A DNA stretch of 64,000 nucleotides from Rahnella victoriana (GCF_004330295.1 NZ_SJOJ01000010.1:62001-126000); one strand, 5' to 3'. Shown: positions 28,692-38,152, numbered from the stretch's first letter. Notes: generated from the letters alone by a model not told the origin. Made by a program: numbers and translations.

Positions 28692-29594
28692 ATGCGCTTA
28701 CTGTTCACGCTTTTTGTGCTGCTCTTTACCCAGCTTTTCCTCAATATCGCCCATGCATCGCCACAGACGCGCGTCTCTGCCGATCAGCGAAAGAGCCATG
28801 TTAATCAGGCCGCCCCTGAAGAACGCCGAAAGCGAAAGACCGCCGCCGCCAAAATCAATAAAAAATCAAAAATCGCGCCGGTAACAGAACAAAAAACACA
28901 GGACAAGAATTCGAAGAAGAAAGTAAAAAGTACTGAACTGGTTAAACGAAAGGCTACTTCTGATAAAAGCGTAAAAACGACCCGGGCTGAGAGTAAAAAA
29001 GAAAAGACCCTCAGGACCACGCGGGCCGAGAGCAAGACCGAGAAACAAACCAAAACCCGTGCACTGGCAAAAAACAGCAGCGCAAAGGTCAGTAAGAAAG
29101 ACGCTTATGGCCGCCACCGCAAGGGCAAGAAGCTCCGAGAAGAAGACAGCAAACCGATTACGCTGAGCGCGACACACAAAAAACGTTATCAGCACGCACA
29201 GCAAACGGCGATGACCAAGCTGATGCACCAGGTCGGCAAACCGTATCGCTGGGGCGGCACCTCTCCCAACACCGGTTTTGATTGCAGTGGCTTAGTCTAT
29301 TATGCCTACAAAGATTTGATTCGCATTAAGATGCCACGCACAGCGAATGAAATGTACCATCTGCGCGATGCGGCACCGGTCAAACGCGGTGAACTGGAAA
29401 GCGGCGATCTGGTGTTTTTCAGAATTAATAATCGCGGCGCAGCAGACCATGTGGGTGTTTATGTCGGTAATGGCAAATTCATCCAGTCGCCAAGAACCGG
29501 TGAAGACATTAAAATCACCTCACTGGGCGATGATTACTGGCAAGATCACTATGTGGGCGCACGTCGGGTAATGACCCCGAAAACGATCCGATAA
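28692..29594 (+). CDS. mepH: MepH-type NlpC/P60 murein endopeptidase
   Basis: 300-residue periplasmic D,D-endopeptidase of the NlpC/P60 family; MepH cleaves DAP-Ala cross-links during sacculus growth in E. coli. A signal peptide (MRLLFTLFVLLFTQLFLNIAHA) precedes a long, very basic Lys/Arg/Ser-rich linker (about 25-165), then the catalytic domain. The nucleophile Cys is in TGFDCSGLVYYAY, the catalytic His in AADHVGVYVG, and Gln in KFIQSP is the likely third polar residue. The linker has a repeated TTRAESK unit. The start at 28692 is chosen because it begins the signal peptide; 57 upstream codons lack a matching signal. E. coli MepH is 271 residues, and most of the extra length is in the linker. 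Confidence 0.92.
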   Translation: MRLLFTLFVLLFTQLFLNIAHASPQTRVSADQRKSHVNQAAPEERRKRKTAAAKINKKSKIAPVTEQKTQDKNSKKKVKSTELVKRKATSDKSVKTTRAESKKEKTLRTTRAESKTEKQTKTRALAKNSSAKVSKKDAYGRHRKGKKLREEDSKPITLSATHKKRYQHAQQTAMTKLMHQVGKPYRWGGTSPNTGFDCSGLVYYAYKDLIRIKMPRTANEMYHLRDAAPVKRGELESGDLVFFRINNRGAADHVGVYVGNGKFIQSPRTGEDIKITSLGDDYWQDHYVGARRVMTPKTIR

Positions 29595-29703
29595 TAAACA
29601 ATTCGTTAAGTCTGAAGTTTCGCTAATCAGCCAATGAATAGCATTTAACGAAGAGTTTCTGCAGGGAAGAATGTCGGCGGATAAGGTGACTGCATCACAT
29701 TGA

Positions 29704-29740
29704 AAAGGGCGATACCTGTTACCGGGATCGCCCTTTTTTA
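29704..29740 (+). terminator. Terminator downstream of mepH
   Basis: AAAGGGCGAT and ATCGCCCTTT pair across a 13-base loop, followed by T-rich sequence. It lies 110 bases after the mepH stop. Confidence 0.88.
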
Positions 29741-29759
29741 TTGCGGATCGCTTATAAAA

Positions 29760-29849
29760 TCAGTTCATTACCGCAGTAAAGCTGAAAGCGATAATCATAA
29801 GCAAAGCGCATACCGTGGTGATCAACGATAATTTCAGGTTGCTGTCCAT
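29760..29849 (-). CDS. ynhF: YnhF-like 29-residue membrane protein
   Basis: A small gene of 29 codons that I translated by hand: it begins MDSNLKLSLITTVCALL and ends AFSFTAVMN, then TGA. It matches the recalled E. coli YnhF (29 residues, MSTDLKFSLVTT...) in length, in the polar start followed by one hydrophobic helix, and in position next to purR. YnhF is an inner-membrane micropeptide reported to keep its formyl-methionine; its role is unknown. A GGGGG Shine-Dalgarno is four bases before the ATG. It lies convergent with mepH and divergent from purR. Confidence 0.85.
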   Translation of the reverse strand: MDSNLKLSLITTVCALLMIIAFSFTAVMN

Positions 29850-30120
29850 CAAACCCCCTTTCGGATCAAGTTGTGGCATTTTTTAAGCCACACTAAATGT
29901 GTGCCAACGCATTTTCTCATAATTCACATTTAAAATCTTGTGCTGAATGACAATGCTGTCATGAGAATTTTGCTTCCACTTTCCTGCATTATAAGAGAAA
30001 ATTGTCGGTTACCACGCCTGTGTGCCGGTCGATTTCACCCGAGAGCATTTCACGCCTCATTCTGAAGAATCCACCCAACGATTTCACTGCCCTTTTAGAA
30101 GTCAGCAGTTAAATCCACGC

Positions 30121-30136
30121 AAGCAAACGATTAACA
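30121..30136. promoter_or_regulatory. PUR box upstream of purR
   Basis: AAGCAAACGATTAACA matches the PurR operator pattern ANGCAANCGNTTNCNT at 9 of 11 defined positions. It lies 47 bases before the purR start and overlaps a possible -10 (CATAAT, 30135-30140). This fits the known autorepression of purR. Confidence 0.6.
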
Positions 30137-30182
30137 TAATGCTAACGTGCTGAAACACGTGAGTTCAGGAGTCATTGTTTAC

Positions 30183-31208
30183 ATGGCAACGATTAAAGAT
30201 GTCGCAAAGCGCGCTGGCGTTTCCACTACAACCGTGTCGCACGTCATCAATAAAACACGTTTCGTCGCCGAAGAAACTAAAGCTGCGGTTCTTCTTGCCA
30301 TCAAGGACTTACACTATTCGCCAAGCGCCGTGGCGCGCAGCCTGAAGGTTAATAACACCAAAACGATCGGTCTGCTGGCCACCTCCAGTGAAGCGCCCTA
30401 TTTCGCCGAAGTGATTGAAGCTGTCGAAAACAGCTGCTTCTCCAAAGGCTACACGCTGATTTTGTGTAATTCGCACAACAATCTGGAGAAACAACAGGCT
30501 TACCTGCAGATGCTGGCGCAAAAACGCGTCGATGGCTTGCTGGTGATGTGCGCGGAATATCCCGACGAACTGCTTAATATGCTGGAGGAGTACCGCTCAA
30601 TCCCGATGGTCGTCATGGACTGGGGCGAGGCGCGTAAAAACTTCACCGACAGCATTATTGATAATGCTTTCGAGGGCGGCTACATGGCCGGTCGTTATCT
30701 GATTGAACGCGGTCATCGCGATATTGGTGTGATCCCGGGGCAACTGGCGCGTAATACCGGCGGCGGTCGTTTTCAGGGTTTTGTGAAGGCACTGACCGAA
30801 GCCAATATTCCTCTGCGTGATGAATGGGTCGTTCAGGGCGATTTTGAACCGGAATCCGGCTATCAGGCGATGCATAAAATCCTGATGCAGAAAAGCCGCC
30901 CTACTGCGGTGTTCTGTGGCGGTGACGTGATGGCGATGGGCGCCATTTGTGCTGCCGATGAGCTTGGCCTGCGGGTTCCGCAGGATATCTCTGTGATCGG
31001 CTATGACAATGTGCGTAATGCCCGCTATTTCTCACCGGCGCTGACCACGGTTCATCAGCCTAAAGAGCGTCTGGGCGAAATGGCTTTTACCATGTTGCTG
31101 GACAGAATTGTCAGTAAGCGCGAAGAATCGCAGACCATCGAAGTGCATCCGAAACTGGTTGAACGCCGTTCCGTGGCCGACGGTCCGTACCGCGACTACC
31201 GCCGTTAA
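30183..31208 (+). CDS. purR: PurR, purine repressor
   Basis: 341-residue LacI-family repressor of purine biosynthesis that binds DNA with hypoxanthine or guanine as corepressor; the same length as in E. coli. The DNA-binding domain is [21 protein letters not shown] with the hinge helix SAVARSLK. The ligand-binding core contains [19 protein letters not shown] and [21 protein letters not shown]. The ATG at 30183 is chosen to start MATIKDV; the 12 codons before it are not coding. A PUR box upstream suggests autoregulation. punR and punC, a purine transporter pair, follow. Confidence 0.97.
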   Translation: MATIKDVAKRAGVSTTTVSHVINKTRFVAEETKAAVLLAIKDLHYSPSAVARSLKVNNTKTIGLLATSSEAPYFAEVIEAVENSCFSKGYTLILCNSHNNLEKQQAYLQMLAQKRVDGLLVMCAEYPDELLNMLEEYRSIPMVVMDWGEARKNFTDSIIDNAFEGGYMAGRYLIERGHRDIGVIPGQLARNTGGGRFQGFVKALTEANIPLRDEWVVQGDFEPESGYQAMHKILMQKSRPTAVFCGGDVMAMGAICAADELGLRVPQDISVIGYDNVRNARYFSPALTTVHQPKERLGEMAFTMLLDRIVSKREESQTIEVHPKLVERRSVADGPYRDYRR

Positions 31209-31218
31209 TTGTGTAACT

Positions 31219-31246
31219 ACGCCTGCCTGTGCAGGCGTTTTTTTTT
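31219..31246 (+). terminator. Terminator between purR and punR
   Basis: ACGCCTGC, four-base loop, GCAGGCGT, then eight or more T. It ends two bases before the convergent punR stop. Confidence 0.9.
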
Positions 31247-31247
31247 G

Positions 31248-32153
31248 CTAATCCCGCAACCATTCCTCATTCATCGTTTCTGTATCGCCCATATAGTCCA
31301 GTAACCACGCCAGTGACGGCGACGAATTGCTCTGGTCCCACGTCAGACAACACGGGCTGTCGGGGAAACGGTTTTCCAGTGTCAGCACCTGCAATTTATT
31401 CTGTTCTATCCACGGGATGACGCGATGAACCGGCATCATGCCGACACATAATCCTTCTGTCAGGCATTCCAGCGCACAGGTCCAGTCAGGCACCACCAGA
31501 CGTCGCTGGTTGTCGAGCGTCCAGGTATCGCGTTTGGGCAATGTGCGGGAGGTGTCTTCCAGACAGAGCGCCGGATAAGGCCGCAGCTGGTCATCCCTGA
31601 GCGAACCGGACAACTGCGCCAGCGGATGTTGAGGGCTGACCACGCAGTGCCAGTCCATGAATCCCATGTCGCGAAAATTAAACCGGCCACCCACCGGTAT
31701 GGCTCTCGTGGCACCAATAGCCACATCCGCCCTTCCGTCCACCAGCGCATCCCAGACACCGTTAAACACTTCCGAGTGGATGATCAGTTCCGTATCGGGA
31801 AAATGGCGGTAAAAATCAAGTACCAGCCTTCGCGTCCGCGCGGGTTTAACAATCCGGTCTACCGCCACGCGTAGTTCGCCGCGCCAGCCGTTAGCGACCT
31901 GCTGACACTGGCGACGGGTGGCTATCATTTTTTTTGTCAGAATGCGGGCTTCATCGACAAAAACCTTGCCCGCAGGCGTCAGCACCACGTCACGATGACG
32001 GCGCTCAAATAACGGCACTGCCAGCCATTGTTCAAGCTGCCGGACGGTATAGCTGATGGCAGAAGGCACGCGGTGTAAATCCTGCGCCGCGGCACTAAAG
32101 CTGCCCGTTCTTGCCACCGCATCCACCACATCAAGAGCGTATTCTGACCACAT
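31248..32153 (-). CDS. punR: PunR, LysR-type regulator of purine transport
   Basis: 301-residue LysR-family regulator, formerly YdhB, that activates the divergent transporter gene punC in E. coli in response to adenosine. The N-terminal helix-turn-helix (EYALDVVDAVARTGSFSAAA, then LHRVPSAISYTVRQLE) is close to E. coli PunR. The effector domain runs from about 90; landmarks are FNGVWDALVDGRADVAIGA, ATRAIPVGGRFNFRDMG and EDTSRTLPKR. It is divergent from punC with a 136-base shared control region, the classical LysR layout, and slightly shorter at the C-terminus than the E. coli protein. Confidence 0.93.
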   Translation of the reverse strand: MWSEYALDVVDAVARTGSFSAAAQDLHRVPSAISYTVRQLEQWLAVPLFERRHRDVVLTPAGKVFVDEARILTKKMIATRRQCQQVANGWRGELRVAVDRIVKPARTRRLVLDFYRHFPDTELIIHSEVFNGVWDALVDGRADVAIGATRAIPVGGRFNFRDMGFMDWHCVVSPQHPLAQLSGSLRDDQLRPYPALCLEDTSRTLPKRDTWTLDNQRRLVVPDWTCALECLTEGLCVGMMPVHRVIPWIEQNKLQVLTLENRFPDSPCCLTWDQSNSSPSLAWLLDYMGDTETMNEEWLRD

Positions 32154-32289
32154 ATTTTAGCCTTCAATTTTTTTGATAGCAGAGTGCAAATATTAGCGTT
32201 TCACAACGCTGTTATCAAAGCGTTAAACTCCGCCTCCGGTACGTAATCTGCGTCAAATCACCTGCAATCACGACATTAACGAGACAATA

Positions 32290-33501
32290 ATGAAACCCTC
32301 CTTTGGATTTATGCTCTATCTCGCGGGACTGAGCATGCTCGGCTTTTTAGCCACCGACATGTACCTTCCTGCCTTCAGCGCCATGCAAACCAGTCTGACA
32401 ACCAGTCCGGGCATGATCAGCGCCAGCCTGAGTATTTTTCTCGGCGGCTTTGCCATCGGCCAGTTGTTGTGGGGGCCGCTGTCTGATCGCATCGGCCGTA
32501 AACCAGTATTGCTCATTGGGCTGACACTGTTTGCAGTGGGTTGTCTGGGTGTGTTGTGGGTTGAAAACGTGCGCGCCCTGCTGGCCTTGCGTTTCCTGCA
32601 GGCAATGGGCGTTTGTGCGGCAGCCGTCACCTGGCAGGCCATCGTCGTTGACCGTTTTCCGGCGGATGTGGCTAAAAAAACCTTCGCCAGCATTATGCCG
32701 CTGGTGGCGCTTTCCCCTGCCCTCGCCCCGTTGCTCGGCGCATGGGTGCTGAATCATTTTGACTGGGAAGCGATCTTTGCCCTGCTGACCGTCGTGGCTG
32801 TTGTTCTGTTGATCACCACGCTGACATTGCGCGAAAACAAACCTGCGCCACAGGCCAAAGCCGATAAAGCGGGCTTTGGCACCTTGCTTAAATCACGGGT
32901 TTACAGCGGTAACGTCATGATTTACGCCGCCTGTTCCGCTGGTTTCTTCGCGTGGCTGACCGGTTCACCGTTTATTTTAAGCGACATGGGCTATTCCCCT
33001 GGTGCCATTGGCCTGAGTTATGTTCCGCAGACCATCGCGTTCCTGCTGGGCGGTTTCGGCTGTCGCGTTCTGATCAGTAAGCTGGACGGAAACCGGATTT
33101 TGCCGTGGTTACTGGCAGGTTATGCGGTGAGTATGGTGAGTTTGTTCTGTATCGGGATGTTCACCCATGCCGGACTGATCAGCCTGTTGATCCCGTTCTG
33201 TTTAATGGCTCTGGTGAATGGTGCAATCTATCCAATTGTTGTCGCAAATGCCTTAATGCCATTTCCTGCTAATACAGGGAAAGCGGCGGCGTTGCAGAAT
33301 ACCCTGCAACTGGGGCTGTGTTTCCTCGCCAGTCTGCTGGTTTCCGCATTTATTGTGCAACCATTAATGGCGACAGTCACAATCATGCTGTCTACACTAT
33401 TGTTGGTGGTTTTGGGCCGGTGGCTGTCACTGAGACCAGAAAGTACTCTGGATGTGAAACAGAAATCCGGGCAGGAAGCTCAGCGCGGGCAGGCGAATTA
33501 A
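32290..33501 (+). CDS. punC: PunC, Bcr/CflA-type MFS purine nucleoside transporter
   Basis: 403-residue inner-membrane transporter of the major facilitator superfamily, formerly YdhC, with 12 predicted helices. The family marks are [15 protein letters not shown] in helix 1, and [16 protein letters not shown] in the loop between helices 2 and 3. It belongs to the Bcr/CflA drug-efflux group, but in E. coli it moves adenosine and related purines under PunR control. Divergent partner punR and neighbour purR support the purine role. The ATG at 32290 sits behind GAGACA, a modest Shine-Dalgarno. Confidence 0.92.
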   Translation: MKPSFGFMLYLAGLSMLGFLATDMYLPAFSAMQTSLTTSPGMISASLSIFLGGFAIGQLLWGPLSDRIGRKPVLLIGLTLFAVGCLGVLWVENVRALLALRFLQAMGVCAAAVTWQAIVVDRFPADVAKKTFASIMPLVALSPALAPLLGAWVLNHFDWEAIFALLTVVAVVLLITTLTLRENKPAPQAKADKAGFGTLLKSRVYSGNVMIYAACSAGFFAWLTGSPFILSDMGYSPGAIGLSYVPQTIAFLLGGFGCRVLISKLDGNRILPWLLAGYAVSMVSLFCIGMFTHAGLISLLIPFCLMALVNGAIYPIVVANALMPFPANTGKAAALQNTLQLGLCFLASLLVSAFIVQPLMATVTIMLSTLLLVVLGRWLSLRPESTLDVKQKSGQEAQRGQAN

Positions 33502-33563
33502 GGGTGATAATGACCTTAAGTAACAATCACTTAACGGGCATTTTCATTTGCGACGATTAACTA

Positions 33564-33592
33564 TTGAGAATGCCTGCCTGCGAGCCTATACT
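33564..33592 (+). promoter_or_regulatory. Candidate distal cfa promoter
   Basis: TTGAGA, a 17-base spacer and TATACT (preceded by C, giving the CTATACT form favoured by sigma-S) predict a start near 33599. The cfa messenger would then have a leader of about 264 bases, like the long cfa leader that small RNAs regulate in E. coli. The remaining sequence up to cfa contains no gene. Confidence 0.5.
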
Positions 33593-33862
33593 CAACAAAA
33601 CCCAATAAAATAGCATTTTTACAAAACTTTTATTACATACTTAAGCCCGACGCGCGGACAGCGTCACACTATTTTTTATAGTGCGTTTTTCAAGGACGAT
33701 TTCCCTGCACGCCCCCGGCGCGCAGGTGTTCTTCTAATTTCCTCTGTTGGTGTCGGATATTGGACGAGGCGCTGAGTCGTCTGTTCTCATAAAGACCTGC
33801 AAAAATAGCCTTTGCTTTTCCCGGCAGGTTAATAAGTCAGAAGAGAAAGTGATGGAGAAGCT

Positions 33863-35014
33863 ATGAGTTCATCGTGTATAGAAGACCAAAGCATTCAGGA
33901 CAATCAGTGGTACCGCATCGCCAGTGAAATGCTGGCGATGGCAGATATTCAGGTAAATGGTAATCGTCCTTTCGACCTTAAAGTAAAAAACACTGACTTC
34001 TTTAAGCGTGTTTTACAGGAAGGTTCTCTGGGCCTCGGCGAAAGTTATATGGACGGTTGGTGGGAATGCGACCGTCTGGATATCTTTTTCCAGCGCGTTC
34101 TTCGTGCCGGTTTGGAAAATAAACTCCCCCACCATTTTAAAGATACCTTGCGTATCGCGGCGGCACGCCTGACCAATTTGCAATCACGCAAACGGGCATG
34201 GATTGTCGGCAAAGAGCATTATGATCTGGGCAATGATTTATTCAGCCTGATGCTCGACCCTTATATGCAATATTCCTGTGGTTACTGGAAGGACGCCACT
34301 ACGCTTGAAGAAGCGCAGGAAGCAAAACTCAAAATGATCTGCGATAAGCTGCAATTAAAACCGGGCCTGCGCTTGCTGGACATCGGTTGCGGCTGGGGTG
34401 GATTATCCGAGTATGCTGCCCGGCATTATGGCGTGAGCGTCGTGGGTGTTACGATTTCCGCTGAACAACAAAAACTCGCCCAGAAACGCTGCGAAGGTCT
34501 GGATGTCACCATCCTGTTGCAGGATTACCGTGACCTCAACGATCAGTTTGACCGCATTGTCTCTGTCGGGATGTTCGAACATGTGGGTCCGAAAAATTAT
34601 CAGACCTACTTTAATGTCGCCAAACGCAATATCAAACCTGACGGCATTTTCCTGCTGCACACCATCGGTTCTAATAAAACAGATCTGAATGTCGACCCGT
34701 GGATTGATAAATACATCTTCCCGAACGGTTGTCTGCCGTCTGTTCAGCAAATTGCGCAAACCAGTGAATCATTGTTCGTAATGGAAGACTGGCACAACAT
34801 TGGTGCGGATTATGATCGTACGCTGATGGCGTGGCATGAACGTTTCCAGAAATACTGGCCGGAACTGGCAGAAAAATATGGGGATCGTTTCCACCGCATG
34901 TTTACTTACTACCTCAATGCTTGTGCGGGTGCGTTCAGAGCCCGTGACATTCAGTTGTGGCAGGTGGTCTTCAGCCCTGAAGGGGTTGATGGCGGGATGC
35001 GCGTTCCGCGTTAA
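33863..35014 (+). CDS. cfa: Cfa, cyclopropane-fatty-acyl-phospholipid synthase
   Basis: 383-residue SAM-dependent methyltransferase that adds a methylene bridge to unsaturated acyl chains of membrane phospholipids, mainly on entering stationary phase or in acid. The N-terminal lipid-binding domain includes LGLGESYMDGWWECDRLD (landmark ESYMDGWWE). The SAM site is LLDIGCGWGGLSEYAA at about residues 171-186. VSVGMFEHVG and the C-terminal YYLNACAGAFRARDIQLWQ are family hallmarks. GGAG before the ATG supports the start. E. coli Cfa has 382 residues. It is flanked by punC and ribC as in E. coli. Confidence 0.97.
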   Translation: MSSSCIEDQSIQDNQWYRIASEMLAMADIQVNGNRPFDLKVKNTDFFKRVLQEGSLGLGESYMDGWWECDRLDIFFQRVLRAGLENKLPHHFKDTLRIAAARLTNLQSRKRAWIVGKEHYDLGNDLFSLMLDPYMQYSCGYWKDATTLEEAQEAKLKMICDKLQLKPGLRLLDIGCGWGGLSEYAARHYGVSVVGVTISAEQQKLAQKRCEGLDVTILLQDYRDLNDQFDRIVSVGMFEHVGPKNYQTYFNVAKRNIKPDGIFLLHTIGSNKTDLNVDPWIDKYIFPNGCLPSVQQIAQTSESLFVMEDWHNIGADYDRTLMAWHERFQKYWPELAEKYGDRFHRMFTYYLNACAGAFRARDIQLWQVVFSPEGVDGGMRVPR

Positions 35015-35032
35015 TGGCAGTATGACGTGACC

Positions 35033-35067
35033 AAAAAAAACCGGACATTCAACGTCCGGTTTTTTTA
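35033..35067. terminator. Terminator between cfa and ribC
   Basis: ACCGGAC and GTCCGGT pair around a seven-base loop, with an A-run before and a T-run after, so it can serve both convergent genes. Confidence 0.9.
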
Positions 35068-35101
35068 TGTCTGTAAATCACCTGAAAAGGCACTATCCGG
35101 C

Positions 35102-35755
35102 TTATTCGGCTTTATCGATCATCGCCTGTGCCGTTGCCATCGCTGCTTCGCGGCTGGCTAAGACGCGCTCGACGGTATCGACGATCGCCTGTGTTTGCGG
35201 ATCGATTTCGATATTAATCTTGTCGCCCAGACGCTTGGTACCCAGCGTTGTACGCTGAAGCGTTTCCGGAATCAGATGCACACAGAAACGGGTACGGGTC
35301 ACTTCGCCGATGGTGAGACTAATACCATCAATGCCGATATACCCTTTATGTAATACATATTTCATCAAATCTTCATGTGGCATACGGAACCAGATCTGAC
35401 GGTTATTTTCTGATGTCAGAATTTTTGCGACTTCCGCAGTACAAATAATATGACCAGACATTAAATGTCCGCCAATTTCGTCATTAAAGCGCGCGGCGCG
35501 TTCCAGATTAACCTGGTCACCTTCTTTCAGATCACCGAGATTGGTCAGACGCAGTGTTTCTTTCATCAGGTCAAAGCTGACCAGATCGCCGTTGACTTCG
35601 GTCACCGTCAGACAGCACCCGTTGTGCGCAACCGACGCACCAAGTTGCAGGTTATCCAGCATATCTTCAGGTAAACGAACAACATGGGTACGGAAATTGG
35701 GTTTCTCGTCGACAGACACTACCGTTCCGGTGCCCTGTACAATTCCGGTAAACAT
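35102..35755 (-). CDS. ribC: Riboflavin synthase, alpha subunit
   Basis: 217-residue enzyme that dismutates two 6,7-dimethyl-8-ribityllumazines to riboflavin. It has two lumazine-binding repeats. The first begins [15 protein letters not shown] and contains [11 protein letters not shown]. The second starts near residue 98, with [14 protein letters not shown] at its front and [12 protein letters not shown] inside. The C-terminal helix for trimerisation follows. E. coli RibC (also called RibE) has 213 residues. It is divergent from mdtK, with 254 bases between the starts, in which I see no riboswitch. Confidence 0.95.
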   Translation of the reverse strand: MFTGIVQGTGTVVSVDEKPNFRTHVVRLPEDMLDNLQLGASVAHNGCCLTVTEVNGDLVSFDLMKETLRLTNLGDLKEGDQVNLERAARFNDEIGGHLMSGHIICTAEVAKILTSENNRQIWFRMPHEDLMKYVLHKGYIGIDGISLTIGEVTRTRFCVHLIPETLQRTTLGTKRLGDKINIEIDPQTQAIVDTVERVLASREAAMATAQAMIDKAE

Positions 35756-36009
35756 AGCCTTTTCCTCAATGTTTGAATCTGTTGTATTAAAACGTCACTT
35801 CCGCCAGTTTGCCGCAGAATTAATTGAAAGCCAATTTTCTGCGGTAAGAAATAGCACCGTCCGCTTCAATTTCATTATTTAACCGGCTGTTAACAGCTTT
35901 GTTTGCTTAAAAATACCGACGATGTACAATCTTCGGACTATTTTTCTCTGTTCAATGCCGCGTCTTGTGGCTTTTTTTATTCAATATAATCAACAAAAAA
36001 GGTGTATCT

Positions 36010-37383
36010 GTGCAGAAGTACCTTGCAGAAGCGCGGGTGTTATTAGCGCTTGCCATCCCGGTCATCCTTGCGCAAATAGCTCAAACCTCCATGGGCGTGG
36101 TGGACACTATAATGGCCGGCTCCGTCAGCGCAACGGACATGGCTGCCGTCGCCGTCGGTACCTCCATCTGGTTGCCCGCGATTTTATTCGGTCACGGCTT
36201 ATTATTGTCGCTGACACCAACCATTGCACATCTCAATGGCGCAGGCCGCCGCGACAAAATAGGTCATCAGGTCCAGCAGGGTTTCTGGCTGGCTTCCGGC
36301 GTCTCCGTTCTGGTCATCGCGGTGTTGTATCAGAGCAACCATATTCTCGACCTGATGCACAATATTGATCCTGAGCTGAAAGCGAAAGCCGTCGGCTATC
36401 TGCACGCCATCATGTGGGGCGCGCCGGGCTATCTGTTTTTCCAGGTGCTGCGCGATCAGTGTGAAGGGTTGTCCAAAACTAAGCCGGGCATGGTCTTCGG
36501 CTTTATCGGCCTGCTGGTCAATATTCCTGTTAACTACATTTTCATTTACGGGAAATTTGGTGCGCCCGCGCTCGGCGGTGTGGGCTGCGGCGTGGCAACC
36601 GGCACGGTGTATTGGGTGATGTTCTTTATGATGCGCATTTATGTGCGCCACAATCGCGCCCTGCGTGATACTCAGCCACATTCGCGCTTTGCTAAACCTG
36701 ACTGGCCGACGCTGCGCCGCCTGATCCAGTTAGGCATGCCGATTGCGCTGGCCTTATTTTTCGAAGTGACGCTATTTGCGATCGTTGCCCTGCTGGTCTC
36801 CCCGCTGGGTATCGTGGCGGTTGCCAGCCACCAGATCGCCCTGAATGTCGGTTCGCTGATGTTTGTGATCCCCTTATCGCTGGGGGTTGCTGCCACCATC
36901 CGGGTAGGCTCACGGCTGGGTGAATCCTCCGTCGAGGGCGCAAAAGTGGCTGCTTATACCAGTATCTGCACGGGCATTATGATGGCCTGTTGCACCAGTC
37001 TGACGGCCATCATTTTCCGCGAGGACATTGCTTCTCTTTATAATGACAGCCCGGAAGTGGTGACGCTGGCGTCGCATCTTTTAATCTTTGCGGCGCTGTT
37101 CCAGATTTCAGATGCGGTACAGGTTATCGGCAGCGGCGTGTTGCGGGGCTATAAAGACACACGTTCAATCTTCTATATTACCTTTGTGGCCTACTGGGTG
37201 CTGGGGCTGCCGGTGGGATATACCCTCGGTCTGACCGATTTTCTGGTGCCACGTATGGGGCCGAGCGGTTTCTGGTGCGGATTTATTCTGGGCCTGTCCT
37301 TCGCCGCGTTGATGATGACGTTACGGATGCGCTGGTTGCAGAAACAGCCCTCTTATACCATTTTGCAAAAAGCGGGCCGTTGA
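36010..37383 (+). CDS. mdtK: MdtK (NorM), MATE multidrug efflux pump
   Basis: 457-residue inner-membrane cation/drug antiporter of the MATE family with 12 predicted helices; E. coli MdtK has 457. The N-terminal half contains [21 protein letters not shown] (landmark [13 protein letters not shown]) and [16 protein letters not shown]. The central part has [20 protein letters not shown] and [37 protein letters not shown] lies in the C-terminal half. The start is GTG at 36010 behind AAGGTG, giving [16 protein letters not shown] as in E. coli; the 15 codons before it are discarded. The tRNA-Val genes follow, as in E. coli. Confidence 0.95.
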   Translation: MQKYLAEARVLLALAIPVILAQIAQTSMGVVDTIMAGSVSATDMAAVAVGTSIWLPAILFGHGLLLSLTPTIAHLNGAGRRDKIGHQVQQGFWLASGVSVLVIAVLYQSNHILDLMHNIDPELKAKAVGYLHAIMWGAPGYLFFQVLRDQCEGLSKTKPGMVFGFIGLLVNIPVNYIFIYGKFGAPALGGVGCGVATGTVYWVMFFMMRIYVRHNRALRDTQPHSRFAKPDWPTLRRLIQLGMPIALALFFEVTLFAIVALLVSPLGIVAVASHQIALNVGSLMFVIPLSLGVAATIRVGSRLGESSVEGAKVAAYTSICTGIMMACCTSLTAIIFREDIASLYNDSPEVVTLASHLLIFAALFQISDAVQVIGSGVLRGYKDTRSIFYITFVAYWVLGLPVGYTLGLTDFLVPRMGPSGFWCGFILGLSFAALMMTLRMRWLQKQPSYTILQKAGR

Positions 37384-37531
37384 TCCCCTTCCGCTTTCCG
37401 CGGGCCGTGAATGTATGTCCCGGTGCGCGGAATTTTCAGCCAGTACGCTGGCTGTTATGCCTAAAAAAACAACGCAATGCACATAAGCTCGGCAGTCACG
37501 CACAATATGACAGGAAAATGTCTTTTTTCCC

Positions 37532-37560
37532 TTGCCAGTATTCAGAGAGGTCGTTAATAT
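37532..37560 (+). promoter_or_regulatory. Promoter of the tRNA-Val cluster
   Basis: TTGCCA, 17 bases and TAATAT are followed by the GC-rich discriminator CGTCCCCGTCGCC typical of stringently controlled stable-RNA promoters. It starts transcription about 37 bases before the first tRNA. Confidence 0.65.
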
Positions 37561-37603
37561 TCGTCCCCGTCGCCAACACTGGCTGACGAAAAAGAAAAAC
37601 GAT

Positions 37604-37680
37604 GCGTCCGTAGCTCAGTTGGTTAGAGCACCACCTTGACATGGTGGGGGTCGGTGGTTCGAGTCCACTCGGACGCACCA
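37604..37680 (+). tRNA. valV: tRNA-Val(GAC), copy 1
   Basis: 77-base tRNA gene with CCA encoded. The acceptor GCGTCCG pairs with CGGACGC, the D-arm has AGCTCAGTTGGTTAGAGC, and the anticodon stem CCACC/GGTGG presents the loop TTGACAT with anticodon GAC, which reads GUC and GUU valine codons. The T-loop GGTTCGAGTCC is standard. First of three identical copies after mdtK; E. coli has two (valV, valW) at this site. Confidence 0.97.
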
Positions 37681-37709
37681 TCTTTCTTAGCAGTACCGTT
37701 GCATATTGT

Positions 37710-37786
37710 GCGTCCGTAGCTCAGTTGGTTAGAGCACCACCTTGACATGGTGGGGGTCGGTGGTTCGAGTCCACTCGGACGCACCA
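37710..37786 (+). tRNA. valW: tRNA-Val(GAC), copy 2
   Basis: Identical in all 77 bases to copy 1 and separated from it by a 29-base spacer TCTTTCTTAGCAGTACCG... that recurs exactly after this copy. It is expected to be cut from the same primary transcript. Confidence 0.97.
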
Positions 37787-37815
37787 TCTTTCTTAGCAGT
37801 ACCGTTGCATATTGT

Positions 37816-37892
37816 GCGTCCGTAGCTCAGTTGGTTAGAGCACCACCTTGACATGGTGGGGGTCGGTGGTTCGAGTCCACTCGGACGCACCA
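37816..37892 (+). tRNA. tRNA-Val(GAC), copy 3
   Basis: Third identical 77-base copy. The 106-base period (77 + 29) is exact, which points to a recent tandem duplication. After this copy the flank changes to AAAGCAACTTTCGAAGCTC; GCAACTTTCGAAGCTCTCCTCTTGC could fold weakly, but I do not see a strong terminator. Confidence 0.97.
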
Positions 37893-38152
37893 AAGCAACT
37901 TTCGAAGCTCTCCTCTTGCAACACACTCCCTCAAAACACCCTGAATACTTCCTGAAAGATTTCTCATGACCTTTTGAATTTACGTTAAGTCATCCGTTTG
38001 TATTTTTTTAAGATTATTTCCCGTATGTGTCATTTTTGAAAGTTGCGTGAACAAAGCGTTATCGCCTGTGCTTTCCCCACTGCCCGCATTGGATAATTTC
38101 AAAACAACGTTCCGAAATCTGCGCTAAGCTTGCGCCGCATCACGTTTTTTAT

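Larger units (their letters stand above)
37604..37892 (+). repeat. Tandem 106-bp repeat (tRNA plus spacer)
   Basis: Unit of 77-base tRNA and 29-base spacer, present as two complete units and a third lacking the spacer. Both spacers are identical base for base. Confidence 0.95.

Noticed and set aside
35756..36009. FMN riboswitch in the ribC-mdtK gap
   Set aside because: No AGGGGCRR-type FMN aptamer core is visible; in enterobacteria it normally precedes ribB.
37604..37892. Regular repeats with 29-base spacers, superficially like a CRISPR array
   Set aside because: The 77-base repeat folds as tRNA-Val and the spacers are identical to each other, unlike CRISPR spacers.
37496..37926. Minus-strand reading frames across the tRNA-Val genes with repeated PSGLEPPTPTMSRWC peptides
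   Set aside because: They are antisense translations of the tRNA genes, a well-known source of false hypothetical proteins.
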